Assembly (NCBI GenBank): GCA_001939145.1
Contig: LSRX01000290.1
Location: 588,115-652,114 of the forward strand
DNA from: Symbiodinium microadriaticum
Lineage: Eukaryota; Sar; Dinophyceae; Suessiales; Symbiodiniaceae
Direction: 5' to 3'
DNA length: 64,000 bases
The notes beneath the pieces are model-generated. The model did no database searches. It had not been told where the DNA came from and saw only the letters and a list, made by a program, of their open reading frames with translations. This document shows, one piece after another, positions 1-10,375 of this stretch; position 1 is the stretch's first letter; every line of letters starts with the position of its first letter. The translations under genes were made by a program, and so were the position numbers.

Positions 1-3
1 TGC

Positions 4-100
4 TGGTGGTGGTGGTGGTGGTGGTGGTGGTGGTGGTGGTGGTGGTGGTTGGTTGTTGTTGGTTGTTGCTGGTGCTGTTGCTACTGCTGCTGTTGTCAAG

Positions 101-153
<53 letters not shown>

Positions 154-233
154 GCTGCTGCTGCTGCTGCTGTTGCATTTGCTTGCTTGTTTGTGTTGTT
201 TGTGTGTTTGCTTGGTTGGTTGGTTGATTGTTG

Positions 234-281
<48 letters not shown>
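4..281. repeat. Triplet microsatellites (TGG)n, (TTG)n and (CTG)n
   Basis: A TGG run lies at 4-49, a TTG run at 101-154 passing directly into CTG/TGC at 155-175, and a second CTG run at 236-281. A short GT run follows at 297-312. All three frames stay open and give homopolymers (Val, Leu, Cys), which is a property of the repeat and not evidence of a gene. Confidence 0.95.
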
Positions 282-312
282 CTATCCTTTTTTAATGTGT
301 GTGTGTGTGTGT

Positions 313-968
313 GGAGCTGTTGCAGCAACGAAGCCTTAAGCTTCAGACAAAGATGAGTTCTGTTGGATCCAACATCTGGTTTCCGGCGAGCCAAGGGCGC
401 TTGATTTCGGCACAGGGTAGCTTGATGCCGAGTTGATTCTTCAGTGGGGCGAATAAAAGGCCAAAGATATGCCTTTTCAGCAAAGCATGTCCGATAGGCA
501 TATCCATGACAATGAAGGATCGGCTAAGTATGCGATGTTGTTATTCTCTGTTCGCTTCGGAGCTGAGGGCCGACACGCGAAGAAGATCGTCATTCTTCTC
601 CCCGCGCCGCCGCAGAGGCCCGCTGAACAAATGTTGAAGAGGGTACTCCCAACGGCTGCTTGAAACATGGATGATCAATGGATTGGTTCCTGGTCTTTCC
701 AGATTCCAAGCGCTGCAGACGAGCAGCAGAGTAAAACTGCAACGCCAAGGAGCAAAGTCCCCCTCGCAACTAGCTGCTAACCACCAAGTGCCACTACTTT
801 GTAAATGGACCTGGGGGAGAGTTCAATGACCTGTCTCCCGGTTCAACCTTACACCCTGCGCTCGATTTGCTCACCGGCATCCGGCGTCGTTGTGTTCGAG
901 CTTGCATAGATAGTTGTGCAGAAGTGGACGGAGCACCGTTTTCACACATGTTCTTGCTTGGCCGGAAG
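313..968. other. No recognisable gene
   Basis: Unique-looking sequence without repeats. The reading frames are short (under 85 codons), occur on both strands and resemble no family I know. Confidence 0.5.
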
Positions 969-1042
969 GTGGCGGCGGTAGTTTCGTTCCCAACAACCAC
1001 TACTCCAACCCGTTGAGCCCAAGCATTGGGCACTACGGCCAC
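969..1042 (+). CDS. Exon-like segment, Gly/Asn/His/Tyr-rich
   Basis: Read from the third base, this translates to GGGSFVPNNHYSNPLSP and then SIGHYGH. It is preceded by GGAAG and followed by GTGGAG, which fit an acceptor and a donor. It is 74 bases long, starts with two bases of a split codon and ends in phase 0. No family is recognisable beyond its low-complexity composition. Confidence 0.35.
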
Positions 1043-1415
1043 GTGGAGACAGAATACCGCATGCCATCAAGTTGTGAGATTTCAGTGTATTCAGTGACTG
1101 AGGATGATTTGCTTCGGGTCGTGGTGGCTGTTGCCGTTCTGATCCCACGGGATTAGCAGGATCCTCTGTTTCAGCGCTTGTGGTTGTGTCGAGGTCTTTC
1201 GTGCGAACGGTTCACAGAGCATGGATGAGCATGACCCCCTGAAGTAAACCGGGTTTGTGTTGGGCTTCAGAGCCGTTAGGCGCTACAGATACGATTCACC
1301 GTGACGCCTTCCTCATCGCCCGCCATCGGAAAAGGTAGTGAACCCGAGGTTCCGCCTGTGTCACTCTAGACTGTGCACTGGAACTTGCTAGCGTTTGCGA
1401 TGTCTGTGATTTGAG

Positions 1416-1485
1416 GCTACACCAACCCAAACTATGCGTACCACAACTATGGCGGGCACACGCCCATGAGCACCGCAGCAGCATG
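1416..1485 (+). CDS. Exon-like segment, Tyr/Asn/His/Gly-rich
   Basis: Follows TTGAG and reads YTNPNYAYHNYGGHTPMST then AAA in the plus frame: 22 full codons plus two bases at each end. The bases after it are GAGGAA, so the donor would be the non-canonical GA type. Its end phase fits the start of the segment at 1585. Confidence 0.4.
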
Positions 1486-1584
1486 GAGGAATCGATAGCG
1501 CGGTTCGCTTCGTGGCGATGGCAACCGGGTTGGTGCTCGTGGCTCTGCCCACTTACAGCTCTGTCGTCCGTATGTTTGTTCCAG

Positions 1585-1698
1585 CACCGAAGGCACATCC
1601 TACGGCTACACGGGCGCTAATGCCTACAGCTCCGGTAGTGGCATGAAGATTGCCTTGGCGGGCGGTGCTGGACTCTTGGCAGGCCTGCTGGGGGAACG
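1585..1698 (+). CDS. Exon-like segment ending in a Gly/Ala/Leu hydrophobic stretch
   Basis: A pyrimidine-rich run ending TTCCAG precedes it. The translation begins TEGTSYGYTGANAYSSGSG and continues MKIALAGGAGLLAGLLG, a small hydrophobic glycine-zipper-like segment of the kind found at the end of some Gly/Tyr-rich proteins. The donor candidate is GTGTCC at 1699. In the unspliced frame a stop follows at 1738. This is the most convincing of the exon-like segments. Confidence 0.45.
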
Positions 1699-2444
1699 GT
1701 GTCCCCAGTTGCGACGCTCTAAGGAAAGGTGGAGCTAGGCTCCGACTTTGAGAGAAACCCGATGTACCATCATGTTGCTCGTTGTCACATTCTCGTTTCC
1801 AGTTGGGAACTAAGCGGGAACTAAGCCTTACGGCGCAACCGCATCTAGGCCATCAAGCCTCTTCTAGAAGAATCTAGAACGGCAGCGGCTGCAGGGACCC
1901 TTCTTTTTCGCCAGGCCTAGCTACCAGCCAGCTTCTTCATCATTCCGGTGGGTCCAGCTTTGGCTGCCCGGTACAACGAAGCCCTTGGAATGTTGATGGC
2001 ACTTGCGGTGGTTTTTTAAGAATGGAATCGGGTTGCGGTGAGTTTGATAATGATCACGGTGAAATGAGACTCTGCACATAGTCTGTTGGGGAGGGGGTCA
2101 GCCAGGGGAGGTCACAGAGCAGAGGCAAAAGCCCCAGCCACTTTTCGACATCCGTTTGATCAGGCAACCCAGCAGCAGCCTGAATGCAAGGCGATGTTAA
2201 CTTCGAAGCTCAAAGGACACGCCGTTAGTCGGCGTCCGAACAATTGGAAAACTTCGGCCAGTTACAGTCTCCATATAGGACTCTTAGTACAATATCTCCC
2301 CTCCACACCAACAACCTACATATTCTAAATACCAGGCACCTAAATTGTCCAACCCTTCATATTCAAGGGCGTTCGGATCCTGGCTTCGATGTTGTCGAAA
2401 CTGGCTTCGATGTGGTCCAAACTCGAAGCCTTTTGACTTAGGAG

Positions 2445-2493
2445 GCTACACCCATGCCCAGATGATGCAGCAGGACTGCACCTACGGCTCATG
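2445..2493 (+). CDS. Exon-like segment, Gln/Met/Tyr-rich
   Basis: Begins after GGAG, and GTCAGG follows it. It reads YTHAQMMQQDCTYGS. The opening bases GGCTACACC are the same as those opening the segment at 1416, so the two may be duplicated exons. The minus strand carries a 209-codon frame across 2340-2969, which I judge to be chance. Confidence 0.35.
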
Positions 2494-2499
2494 GTCAGG

Positions 2500-3400
2500 C
2501 AATTGTGCTTCGGGCCGCAAAATCCAGAGAGTTTGGGTTTGAGGCTTACTGCCGTTACTGCCTCCAAAAACTCAACCACCTGCTCAGTCCTGGCTGGAGG
2601 GCTTCGTCTGTACCCGAGGAGGTTCCATTGACGATGAAGCCGCGAAGATGTGCGTTTTTGCTTCGTTGTAAGACATGTATCGAGGTAGGTACCATCGCTG
2701 ACGGAATTGCGACAATTAGCCGATGAACCTATGCCTTTGAGATCCCGGTGCAAGGCAACTCCTGCGTTTCGCAATATGGAGCCAATCGCTGCGACGTGAG
2801 CATCTCGCCCAACTTCGATGCAACACGAGTCGCTAGGCACAAAATAGCTCAAGTTATACCCCATTGACTGCTTAAAGCTTGACCGTCTTTTTGTGGAATT
2901 TAACTTAGCACACAAGATTCCTTCAGAGCTGTACACCTGCCTTCTAGAGGAAATGAAACTACAATTCATCTTGAAGGACTGACTGATTCGGAGAAAGCAG
3001 TGAATCTGCTCGTTGCCACTGCTGAGAGGCTTGTCTTCCCTGCCTTTGCTGAGTCTTGAAGACTTGAAGATTACAATTCGCAGCAGAAGCCGCCGAAGCC
3101 TTCCTATTATGATTCGACTATATACTATACAGAGGCCCCAAACCCCTTCTAAATCTTAAAGCCCCTGCTCTTGCCACATCTCCATGTAAGGACGACCTGA
3201 TGAGCACGGGCTTCATTCCGACCCAGGTCTCCTGGCCCCTTACCGTGACCGTTACATCTGTCAGCGGTGCCCTGGACGTCGATGGTAGTCTTCAGATTTC
3301 GGCTTAACTCCGGTCAGCCGGACAGTGTTCACCGTTGGCGAAGATAGACACATAAGCAAAGCGTTATGAATATAATAAATCGACAATATACATAAATGAC
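2500..3400. other. No recognisable gene
   Basis: Unique-looking sequence. Reading frames on both strands are uninformative. The telomere-like motif is absent. Confidence 0.45.
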
Positions 3401-3582
3401 TATCACTATATATATATATATATATACACATACATGTATGTATAAATATGGATATATGGATGAAGGCAAGGCATGCAGAGATATCGCAGTGGTGTGCGAA
3501 CCTGCCAAGTTAAGCTTTCGAGCATAGCCATGTGGGAGCCAAGCAAAAACACACATATCTATCTATATATATATATATATAT
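3401..3582. repeat. (TA)n arrays around 3409-3426 and 3564-3581
   Basis: Two short TA arrays with CACA and TACA edges enclose about 130 bases of unique sequence. Neither is flanked by an inverted repeat that I can see. Confidence 0.85.
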
Positions 3583-3602
3583 ACACACACATCAATAGCA
3601 AA

Positions 3603-4870
3603 GTGGGGCTTGGAGTACTGTCGCACAGTACTGTAGCAGTCTACAGTCCTGGATTTAGTTCATCTCACTGGCAACTTGCATCAGCGACGCCTGAGGCATG
3701 TATGAAGGAGGAATGTGGAAATCTACATGTTCCAAGGCCTGTAGCATTATGGCCGCAACTCCTCGAAGTGCCATGCAGCTTGATAGCTTCAACATGCTTT
3801 CAAAGTCCCGCAGAATCCCGATTGAGGTCAATTCCAGTCTTTCAGGTTCTAAACGCCCTAACCCTAATCCCCCAAAGATCGCTGTAGAGAACCTTACAGA
3901 ACCCTGCAGTCCTAGCCTGTGGTTCATCAAGCTAAGCTCGAGGAGATCCGCTAAGACTCGAGGCGCACATTAGGCCGGAGGTGTGTAAAGCAGTTGGAGG
4001 ATATTCCTTTAAACATCGAGCTGAGACGGCTCTATGCCCTTGCAACATGCCTTTGCATCCTGCAACGACTATGCAGTTCTTCTTGTGTAGCGTTGACGGC
4101 TGCGTTCACTGCATTCCCAAGTTGCTGAATTAGTTCGGGGGGTCCATGCTGGTAGCGATGGTGATCCCAAAATCGGCACCATACTCTTCGGATGTACGAA
4201 GACCAAGACCCGAAACCCTTAAAACCGAGACTCGCCTGTAGAGTCCGAGTTGAGAGAGCCCAAAGCCAAAGCCCAAAAGCCGAGGAATCGACTTCAACCC
4301 CGCCAGCGTCTGCCCACTTACGCCGGGCAGCGATCCTCGATCTACTTGAAAGGTTTACTGGGCTTTTTTGGGGGGGACTTTGAGGTGTTGGGGTGCAGTA
4401 GTTAATCAGGAGACTTACCATAAGGCCTTCCGACTCAGAGTCTAGATGTTGATTGTTGTTGCTGGGGGTTTGGGGCTGTGGGATTTTCATATTCCCGCGT
4501 GCCGGACGACTGACGGTTTTTGTAGTGTATTTACAATAGGTGTATCCATTGTCTAGACTTGTCTACTTATTGACTTGTTCATTCACATATATTTACTTTG
4601 GTAGTTATGTCGTGTTCGCTTATTCACTTGTTTCAGTTATGTTTTTGCCAAACATGCTCATGTGTTATATGATTATTGTTTTGTGCTTGCATGTCGTGAG
4701 CCTTACCCGGATAAATAAAAGGTGCCTCCAATACCCTCGAGGCCTTTGTAGACCCGATGAAGCTGACACAGTTTCCAATTGCTGCCATGAAATTCCGAGG
4801 CTGGGAATCCCTCAATGGCCCGCCTCTTCCTGACCACCACCTCGCTGGGCATGGGGTCCTCGGGAGGAAA
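3603..4870. other. No recognisable gene
   Basis: Frames of 90-150 codons exist on both strands (for example minus 4032-4490), but none shows a domain or codon pattern that I can defend. Confidence 0.45.
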
Positions 4871-4880
4871 TCCAGGCCCC

Positions 4881-4921
4881 CCGCAAGGGATTCTGACTAC
4901 AGGGACTCCTATTCTTGGATC
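4881..4921 (+). CDS. Exon-like segment, Arg/Asp/Ser/Tyr-rich
   Basis: Reads ARDSDYRDSYSW in the plus frame, repeating Asp, Arg, Ser and Tyr like arginine-rich tails of RNA-binding proteins. Boundaries are not clear. It is included because composition and strand match the neighbouring segments. Confidence 0.2.
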
Positions 4922-5223
4922 CTTTGAACTCCGACACACTGCGGGGTTCTTTCTGTTCGACGATTATATAGACGTCCTAGGCATCGGATCACGGGAGCAC
5001 AGGTTTCCCAGGTGGGTCGGTCTCCCTCAGGAACCAAAAGACCACCCAAACATGAACTCTTGGGTGGGATATCTTTGCTCCATCCCCTTGCTTACAGAGG
5101 CGATTGTGGGATATCCCGGCCTTATGGCTTTGTGTGCAGGTGCTTTCCCGGGTCAATACTTACCGCAAGCCTGGCTTCGTGACGCGTAATCGTTTGAGGA
5201 ATGTCCACGATGCTGTTTGTCAG

Positions 5224-5312
5224 GCCCTGGGTATAGTCAGCCGACCAACTACGGCTACAACTCTGGGCAGCAGAGCAACTACGGGTCGGTGCAGTCGAGC
5301 AGCTCGAGTGGC
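5224..5312 (+). CDS. Exon-like segment, Tyr/Gly/Gln/Ser-rich (prion-like)
   Basis: Follows the pyrimidine-rich acceptor TGTTTGTCAG. The translation opens GPGYSQPTNYGYNSGQQSN and continues with a Ser run and SGSG. This is the clearest prion-like stretch: the Tyr/Gly/Gln/Ser repetition resembles FUS/EWS-type low-complexity regions. The frame then degrades, and IGYGGYG reappears in another frame near 5340, which suggests either a further exon or an indel. Confidence 0.45.
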
Positions 5313-5618
5313 AGCGGCTTCTTTGCCGTAGCCTGCTCGCATTGGCTACGGCGGCTACGGTTTGCTGATCAACTCGCTCGTGCGCTTGAACCGATTGGGG
5401 ATTTGATAGTACAGCCACAGGCAAACGCCTCCCCCAGTGAAGTCCCTTCACAGCATACGGACAGGCGAAGACCCTTGCACCACTACAAGTAGCAATGCAT
5501 TACAACGTACGGGGTTGCTACAGCTGCAACGAGAACAACTGCCTTGTCTCTCAATCTGCAAATCCCTCTGCTGAGCTTTTGCTGGATCGTGTGAAGCTGG
5601 GGATTCAGCAATATTCAG

Positions 5619-5665
5619 CGCGAGTCTACCTCAACTATCCTCAACAACAGTTTGGCCACCCTGTG
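5619..5665 (+). CDS. Exon-like segment, Tyr/Pro/Gln-rich
   Basis: Begins after ATTCAG and reads VYLNYPQQQFGHPVTP. Composition and strand agree with the others. The downstream boundary is unclear because no GT lies in a suitable position before the composition changes. Confidence 0.25.
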
Positions 5666-6499
5666 ACGCCAGTGGCTCGGCACCGTGTTGGCCCTCTGTT
5701 GCTGCTGCGGCTTCTGCGTCTGTTGCAGCTGCGCGAGCGGCAAAAAGCACCTCAGAACCAACTTGTTTTCGGTTCTTCTGAGGCTTCGGCTGCAAGACGG
5801 CGCAGATGTCTGACTTATACAACTGACTGCTCTTCTGGACTGAACCCTAGTATAGAACGGGTAGGAGCCCTTCTGCGAATTGGGTTATGGGCAGCTCAAG
5901 TAGCCTTTCTATCTTCATTCCGAGCTCTCCAGATCGAGGTATCAGTTAGTTTTTGTGTTAAACCCCCGCCGTTTCAGGATTTCAGGTGAAGGGGATTGTA
6001 CAGGTTGTTTTTGGGCTGTGGGGCCGGGGCTGAGGCTTTGGGGATTTTGCTCGGTGTTCGTAGGATCTGAGAGTTAAGGGTTGAGACTTTAGGCTTCAGC
6101 AGTGGTTTCTCCACATACTGGCACAGCCAAGAGGTCGCGGTTCCCCCGGCCTTTCCAGCATGCAAAGGCCATCCAAGTGGGGCTTTTCTGGTGACTCCTC
6201 TTCGAGTGATTCAGTGACCTGGCATGTTCAACGTTTCGTTCTGCAAGACTATTCGAGTGCCTGGTGTGCTGCAGCTTCGAGCTGCAGCTTGCGCCGGGTC
6301 TGCATGTTCTGCTCACCCGGCACCTGAAGCTGTTGCAGTTTGGACTGCCGCAATGCTGGGTTGGATATTTCGCTACTGCCTGAAATCTTCATTGCTCATG
6401 CATGCGCTGGAAGACGCCAAATTTCCAAAGAAGATCTGACCCTAGCAATTTCCACGTCGCTCGCACTCCCGAGCACCTGAGGACAGCGAGTCAGTTCAG

Positions 6500-6562
6500 A
6501 TGGTCCACCACGGTGGCCACAACCCCTATTGGCAGGGCGGCGGCCAGGCAGCTGTGGCATAG
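6500..6562 (+). CDS. Terminal exon-like segment, His/Gly/Gln-rich, with stop
   Basis: Starts after GTTCAG, reads VHHGGHNPYWQGGGQAAVA after an opening Met, and ends at the TAG at 6560. It looks like the last exon of a Gly/His-rich protein. If so, the segments at 6871 and 7219 belong to another copy or are relics. Confidence 0.4.
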   Translation: MVHHGGHNPYWQGGGQAAVA

Positions 6563-6870
6563 AAACGGTTCCAACTGTCACCATACTCTTGGCATCTCTT
6601 GGCAAGGATTGTGCTAGTCTAAGCATCCATCCTGCCGGACTCATGTGTCGCTTTCGAAGATGAGAAGGTTCGCCCGGAATGTTTGAGGGTGATTGACTGT
6701 GTGCTGTCGAAGCTCCAAGGACTCCGTGATAGCAACCGAAGCAGGTGGTAGGGTCAAGCCCTACACCCACCGACCCTGAAATATTAATGATTCGAGGAGA
6801 GCTAAAACTTATTAATAGTTACAGTAGATTATGTGGGGACTAACGGTCCCACAAGCTACGCGGTTTCTAG

Positions 6871-6942
6871 CCCATCACCTTCGCGTGAAGGCTCCGGCAC
6901 CGGCCCAGACCAACACGGCCTTTATGGACACAGCGGCGCCAG
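6871..6942 (+). CDS. Exon-like segment, Ser/Gly/His-rich
   Basis: Preceded by TTTCTAG and followed by the canonical donor AG/GTGGCG. The frame gives PSPSREGSGTGPDQHGLYGH then SGA. The next frame is also open (ending PGGATWANYC beyond the donor), so the frame choice rests on composition only. Confidence 0.35.
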
Positions 6943-7218
6943 GTGGCGCGACCTGGGCCAACTACTGCCGCTGGATCCTGGATCGTGGGGCAGTTGTTGT
7001 TTTCGGCGCATATTTTATGTCGTTGATGAAAGCCTGTTGCCAGTGCGTTTGTGATTTTTTTCTGAGTCTAAAGGGGCCTCGATTCGAAACAGTACTGTCA
7101 ATGATATATATATGCTTCCAGTACCCTGTCGCGAAGCTTGGCGGGTGTGGGAGCTTCCGGGCTGGACTCTAATTCCCAGCCCTGCCAAATGATGACGAGA
7201 CACTGGCTGCATCTATAG

Positions 7219-7250
7219 CCGGAAGTTACTTGCACCACCCTGCTATGTGG
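7219..7250 (+). CDS. Exon-like segment, short, His/Tyr-containing
   Basis: Begins after TCTATAG and ends before GGTTGC. It reads GSYLHHPAMW. It is too short to judge alone and is listed for its matching composition and boundaries. Confidence 0.2.
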
Positions 7251-8072
7251 GGTTGCTCTTGGCAAGTTGGAGCAAACACATGGCCCGGTCGTCTTCTTCA
7301 GGACTGCTAGTTGACCCCAGCACTAGCGCCCTGCAGTATAGTATAGTTTCGTGTTGTCCCTGCACTGCGACCCGGGGAAGCAAGCAAGCAACTAGTCGCT
7401 GGTCTGACAGCAGAGACTGATAAGTGTTGGCCTGGACTCACGCGAATCCACTTTCCCAATATTCCCCCTCAACAGTGTAGTAAGACAACCTCAACTCCCC
7501 AAATCCCTCTAGGCTGCAACAGTCGGTTGAAATTTCGCCGAGTTCCCTGGCCGTCTTCTGTTTATACCGCAGAAAAACCCACACGACCACCCCTGCAGAG
7601 AGTTGTTGTTGTTAGATGGGATACCGCAGCCTGTAGGTCACACGTTTTCTTCCACGGAGGTCAGGGGCCACCGGAGGTGAATCCGAGCACTGGCTTCGTT
7701 GCTGGGCGCTGGGGAGACTGCCTCGCCTGGGCTGTCGTTTACGAGCATCAGAACCTTTGTCGGCTTTTCTCTCTTTCTCTCTCTCTGTGTCTCTCTCTAC
7801 CAAAATTAAAGCAAAGCCCCCAAAACGGCCGTGAATGTACGTGCTTGCACTTCTTCGTAGGCAAAGCTCTATGCCATGCACTGCACATTGCTCTTGGCCC
7901 TGCCATGACAATTCACTGTTGGTGTACCCGTGTCTGTTTCTGACGGGAGGTTTTTGGTAGAGGTCTACTTGCTGATTTGTAAAGTTTGAACCTTTCGGCT
8001 TTGGAGGCTTTGGAACCCCGCCCCAAAAGTCGAAGGGCCCATGAGCCGGCTTACCCATACTCATACGCACCT
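7251..8072. other. No recognisable gene
   Basis: Contains a short TCTC-rich run near 7767-7798. A minus frame (7612-8070, 152 codons) and a plus frame (7527-7943) overlap and cancel each other as evidence. Confidence 0.45.
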
Positions 8073-8073
8073 A

Positions 8074-8250
8074 CCATCCATCCATCCATCCATCCATCCA
8101 TCCATCCATCCATCCATCCACGCTTCCATGCATCCATCCATCCATCCATCCATCCATCCATCCATCCATCCATCCATCCACGCTTCCATGCATCCATCCA
8201 TCCATCCATCCATCCATCCATCCATCCATCCATCCATCCATGCATCCGGG
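8074..8250. repeat. (CATC)n array with a 60-bp higher-order unit
   Basis: CATC tetramers are interrupted by CACGCTTCCATG. The 60 bases at 8101-8160 and 8161-8220 are identical, and a degraded third interruption (CATGCATCCGGG) follows at 8239. It translates to Ser-Ile-His-Pro repeats on plus and Met-Asp-Gly-Trp on minus, which is not a gene. Confidence 0.95.
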
Positions 8251-8289
8251 CATCCATGAGTGCATACATACATACCCACACCTGCCTAT

Positions 8290-8460
8290 GTATATCTATC
8301 TATCTATTTATTTATCTATCTATATACATACATTTATATTTCTGTGTCTAATATAAACAAATAAATATATATATATATATATATACATATATATATACAC
8401 ACATATATATATATATACAAAAATAAATAAAGATATATATGAATATATAAACATACATAT
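8290..8460. repeat. TCTA/TTTA and TA microsatellites
   Basis: Tetramer runs (TCTA, TTTA) pass into several TA runs interrupted by CACACA and AAATAAATAAA. A further TA run sits at 8586-8606. Confidence 0.9.
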
Positions 8461-8606
8461 ATTATAAGTGTGTGTCAATAGCAACCTTGGAGCAGACTCT
8501 GTTCTCAAGAGGCCGCGGCCGAAGCCATGGTACATAGGAGCGCAAGACACCAAGTACATGCACTTGAAGTCAGAGCCCGGTGTGACATATATATATATAT
8601 ATATAT

Positions 8607-9450
8607 ACATGTATATATTGCTTTGGGTTTCGGTTTGGGTCTCCTCCACCTGCAAATTCTGCCTGCATGCTGCTACCCCTTCAGTGGCCAGTGGCCTGAA
8701 TCGAGCCAACTTGTCTCCCTCGCAGCGTCCCGAACAAGGAACCCAGGCTGGCCGCAGAACCCGACGTACCGGCTCCCTAGCTGAAGTATTTGAGTCTTTG
8801 GTCTGCATGGGCCAAGGTTGGTTTTGGCTTAGAGGGTTGAACACATCACGTAGAAGAGTGTTTGCACAGATTTCGTGCGATGGACTATCATCCAGCCTGT
8901 CTACCACTGAAACAATCAAGCCGAACACAACCGTCAGGGACATGGGTCCTGCCGGCACGGTCATTCAAGCCATGCTGGAGAATGCAGAGGACAGCAACCC
9001 GTCTGAGAACTTCGAACGTATGGACACAGCTGTCAAACGAAGGGAAGGGCTGGCTTGAGCTAGGCTTGCATGCTTCGCGCATTCAAACTTCCGTGACGGC
9101 GAGCGGCTGCCGGCAGTGATCGAACATATGTCTGACTTTCAGATACGTGTATTTTATGTTTTGAGGTGAGGGGTACGGGAGCGGAAAGTTTCTTGTCTCT
9201 ACATCACTTGGCAGTATGTTCACTTTGTTTGGCTGCAGATTCTCTCCACAGTCAATGTACCCACCTGAGGTGATTGTGAAGACGTTGAGAGGGCAGCCAA
9301 TCAACTGGAGAATGCTTGTACCTTCGGCATGCATCTCCAGCAGGTCCCACTATTCAAGCAGGGCTCCGACCGCACACATCCCGACTTAGGCGCACATCAT
9401 ATAGGCATGTGTGTGCAGCCCATAAGCTGGCACAAGTGTATACTGCGCGA
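8607..9450. other. Unresolved region with a weak plus-strand frame
   Basis: The plus frame ending at 9058 reads protein-like over its last 100 codons (Glu/Asp/Arg-rich, ending KRREGLA), but the minus strand is also open across 8620-8964. No family is recognisable. If coding, it would be an exon and not a whole gene. Confidence 0.25.
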
Positions 9451-9485
9451 GAATGTATATATATATATATATATATATATATCAG

Positions 9486-10332
9486 TATAGTATGTTTAAG
9501 TGCCCCCAATGTGTTCGGGCACCATGTATCTTACAGGGTATTATGTCTTTGTGTGTATGTTTGTGATCGTCAGCATCAGTATTATAATCATTGTCAGCAG
9601 TATAATCATCATCTCTCGATCACCATCATCATCATCGTCATGATAATCATCATCGCAATCATCACCATTATCTTTCCAAGAATCATCATCACTAACATCA
9701 TCATCGTCTTCACGATCATGTATATGATGATGGTGAGGATGATGATAATGATGACAACTTGTGCAACACTCTTTGTCTGCCTCACGTCTTAGAGGAGTAC
9801 CGGCTTCCAGCTGCAGCTTTTGCTTGCAGTTGCGAAAGCTTCCAAAAGAACCCCCATTGGAATTTTCATGCATGACAAGAAAGTGCAGAAAGGACATCCA
9901 ACTCCCAGTTCTCAGACAAGGCAAAGCTGGTATTTCTGCAGACTTCCGGAAATGTTTGTGACTCTGATTACGACTACATACCCAAAGAAGCTCTTTGACC
10001 GACCTTGTTGCAGCATGGTTGATGCTTTGCATTTGGAGCACTTCCAGGTGCGAAGCCAACCAAAGTGCACGTAGACGCATGCTGCTCTCAAAGATTATGA
10101 ACCATCTAGATCGCCCGTATCAAGTTTGCCATACATGACATGCTTCTGGAATGCAGATGAAGATGCAAACCAGCCCTCCTTGACCCCTTTGCAAAAGGAG
10201 TTGAAGTCCATTGCTTTATCTGAATTCATCTACTGTTCCTTGGAGGCACCCTGAGCCAGGTTCCATGGCATTGAACATCAGTTTGAACAACGTCGGCAAC
10301 CCCAAGAAGTGGGGGCACTTAAACATACTATA
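9486..10332. mobile_element. 847-bp element with 23-bp terminal inverted repeats between TA arrays (copy 1)
   Basis: The left end (9486-9508, starting TATAGTATGTTTAAGTGCCC) is the perfect reverse complement of 10310-10332. Outside both ends lie three bases and then a TA array (9450-9482 and from 10339), so the arrays mirror each other too. This looks like a non-autonomous cut-and-paste element (MITE) of a TA-targeting group such as Tc1/mariner, or an element that carries or seeds TA microsatellites. The interior has an ATC/ATG-rich stretch (9585-9750) and no transposase. The long minus frame inside (9541-10080) is His/Asp-rich only because of that stretch. A second copy with the same right end lies at 15115-15793. 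Confidence 0.7.
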
Positions 10333-10335
10333 CCC

Positions 10336-10340
<5 letters not shown>

Positions 10341-10375
<35 letters not shown>

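Larger units (their letters stand above)
969..7250 (+). other. Possible intron-rich gene or its remains, low-complexity Gly/Tyr/His/Asn/Gln protein
   Basis: About ten short open segments on the plus strand share an unusual composition (Gly, Tyr, His, Asn, Gln, Ser, Pro), and most begin after AG and end before GT. Composition of this kind is typical of prion-like, phase-separating RNA-binding proteins. No RRM or other folded domain is visible. The best junction is 1416-1485 to 1585: the first ends with two bases of a codon, the second starts with one, and the intron of 99 bases would use a GA donor, which is known in Symbiodiniaceae. Other neighbours do not match in phase, so either exons are missing or the gene is decayed. 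A segment ending in a stop (6500-6562) is followed by two more similar segments, which may mean a second copy. I cannot give a complete product. Confidence 0.4.

Noticed and set aside
2340-2969. 209-codon minus-strand gene
   Set aside because: Composition is unremarkable, no domain is visible, and it overlaps a better exon-like segment on the plus strand.
8074-8250. CRISPR-like array
   Set aside because: Repeat and spacer are both built of the same tetramer; the setting is eukaryotic and there are no cas genes.
8051-8281. Met-Asp-Gly-Trp and Ser-Ile-His-Pro repeat proteins
   Set aside because: They are pure translations of the CATC array and are open in every frame.
9541-10080. 179-codon minus-strand frame with His- and Asp-rich tracts inside the 847-bp element
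   Set aside because: The tracts come from an ATC/ATG triplet repeat. No transposase motif is present, and the second copy keeps the frame only through the same repeat.
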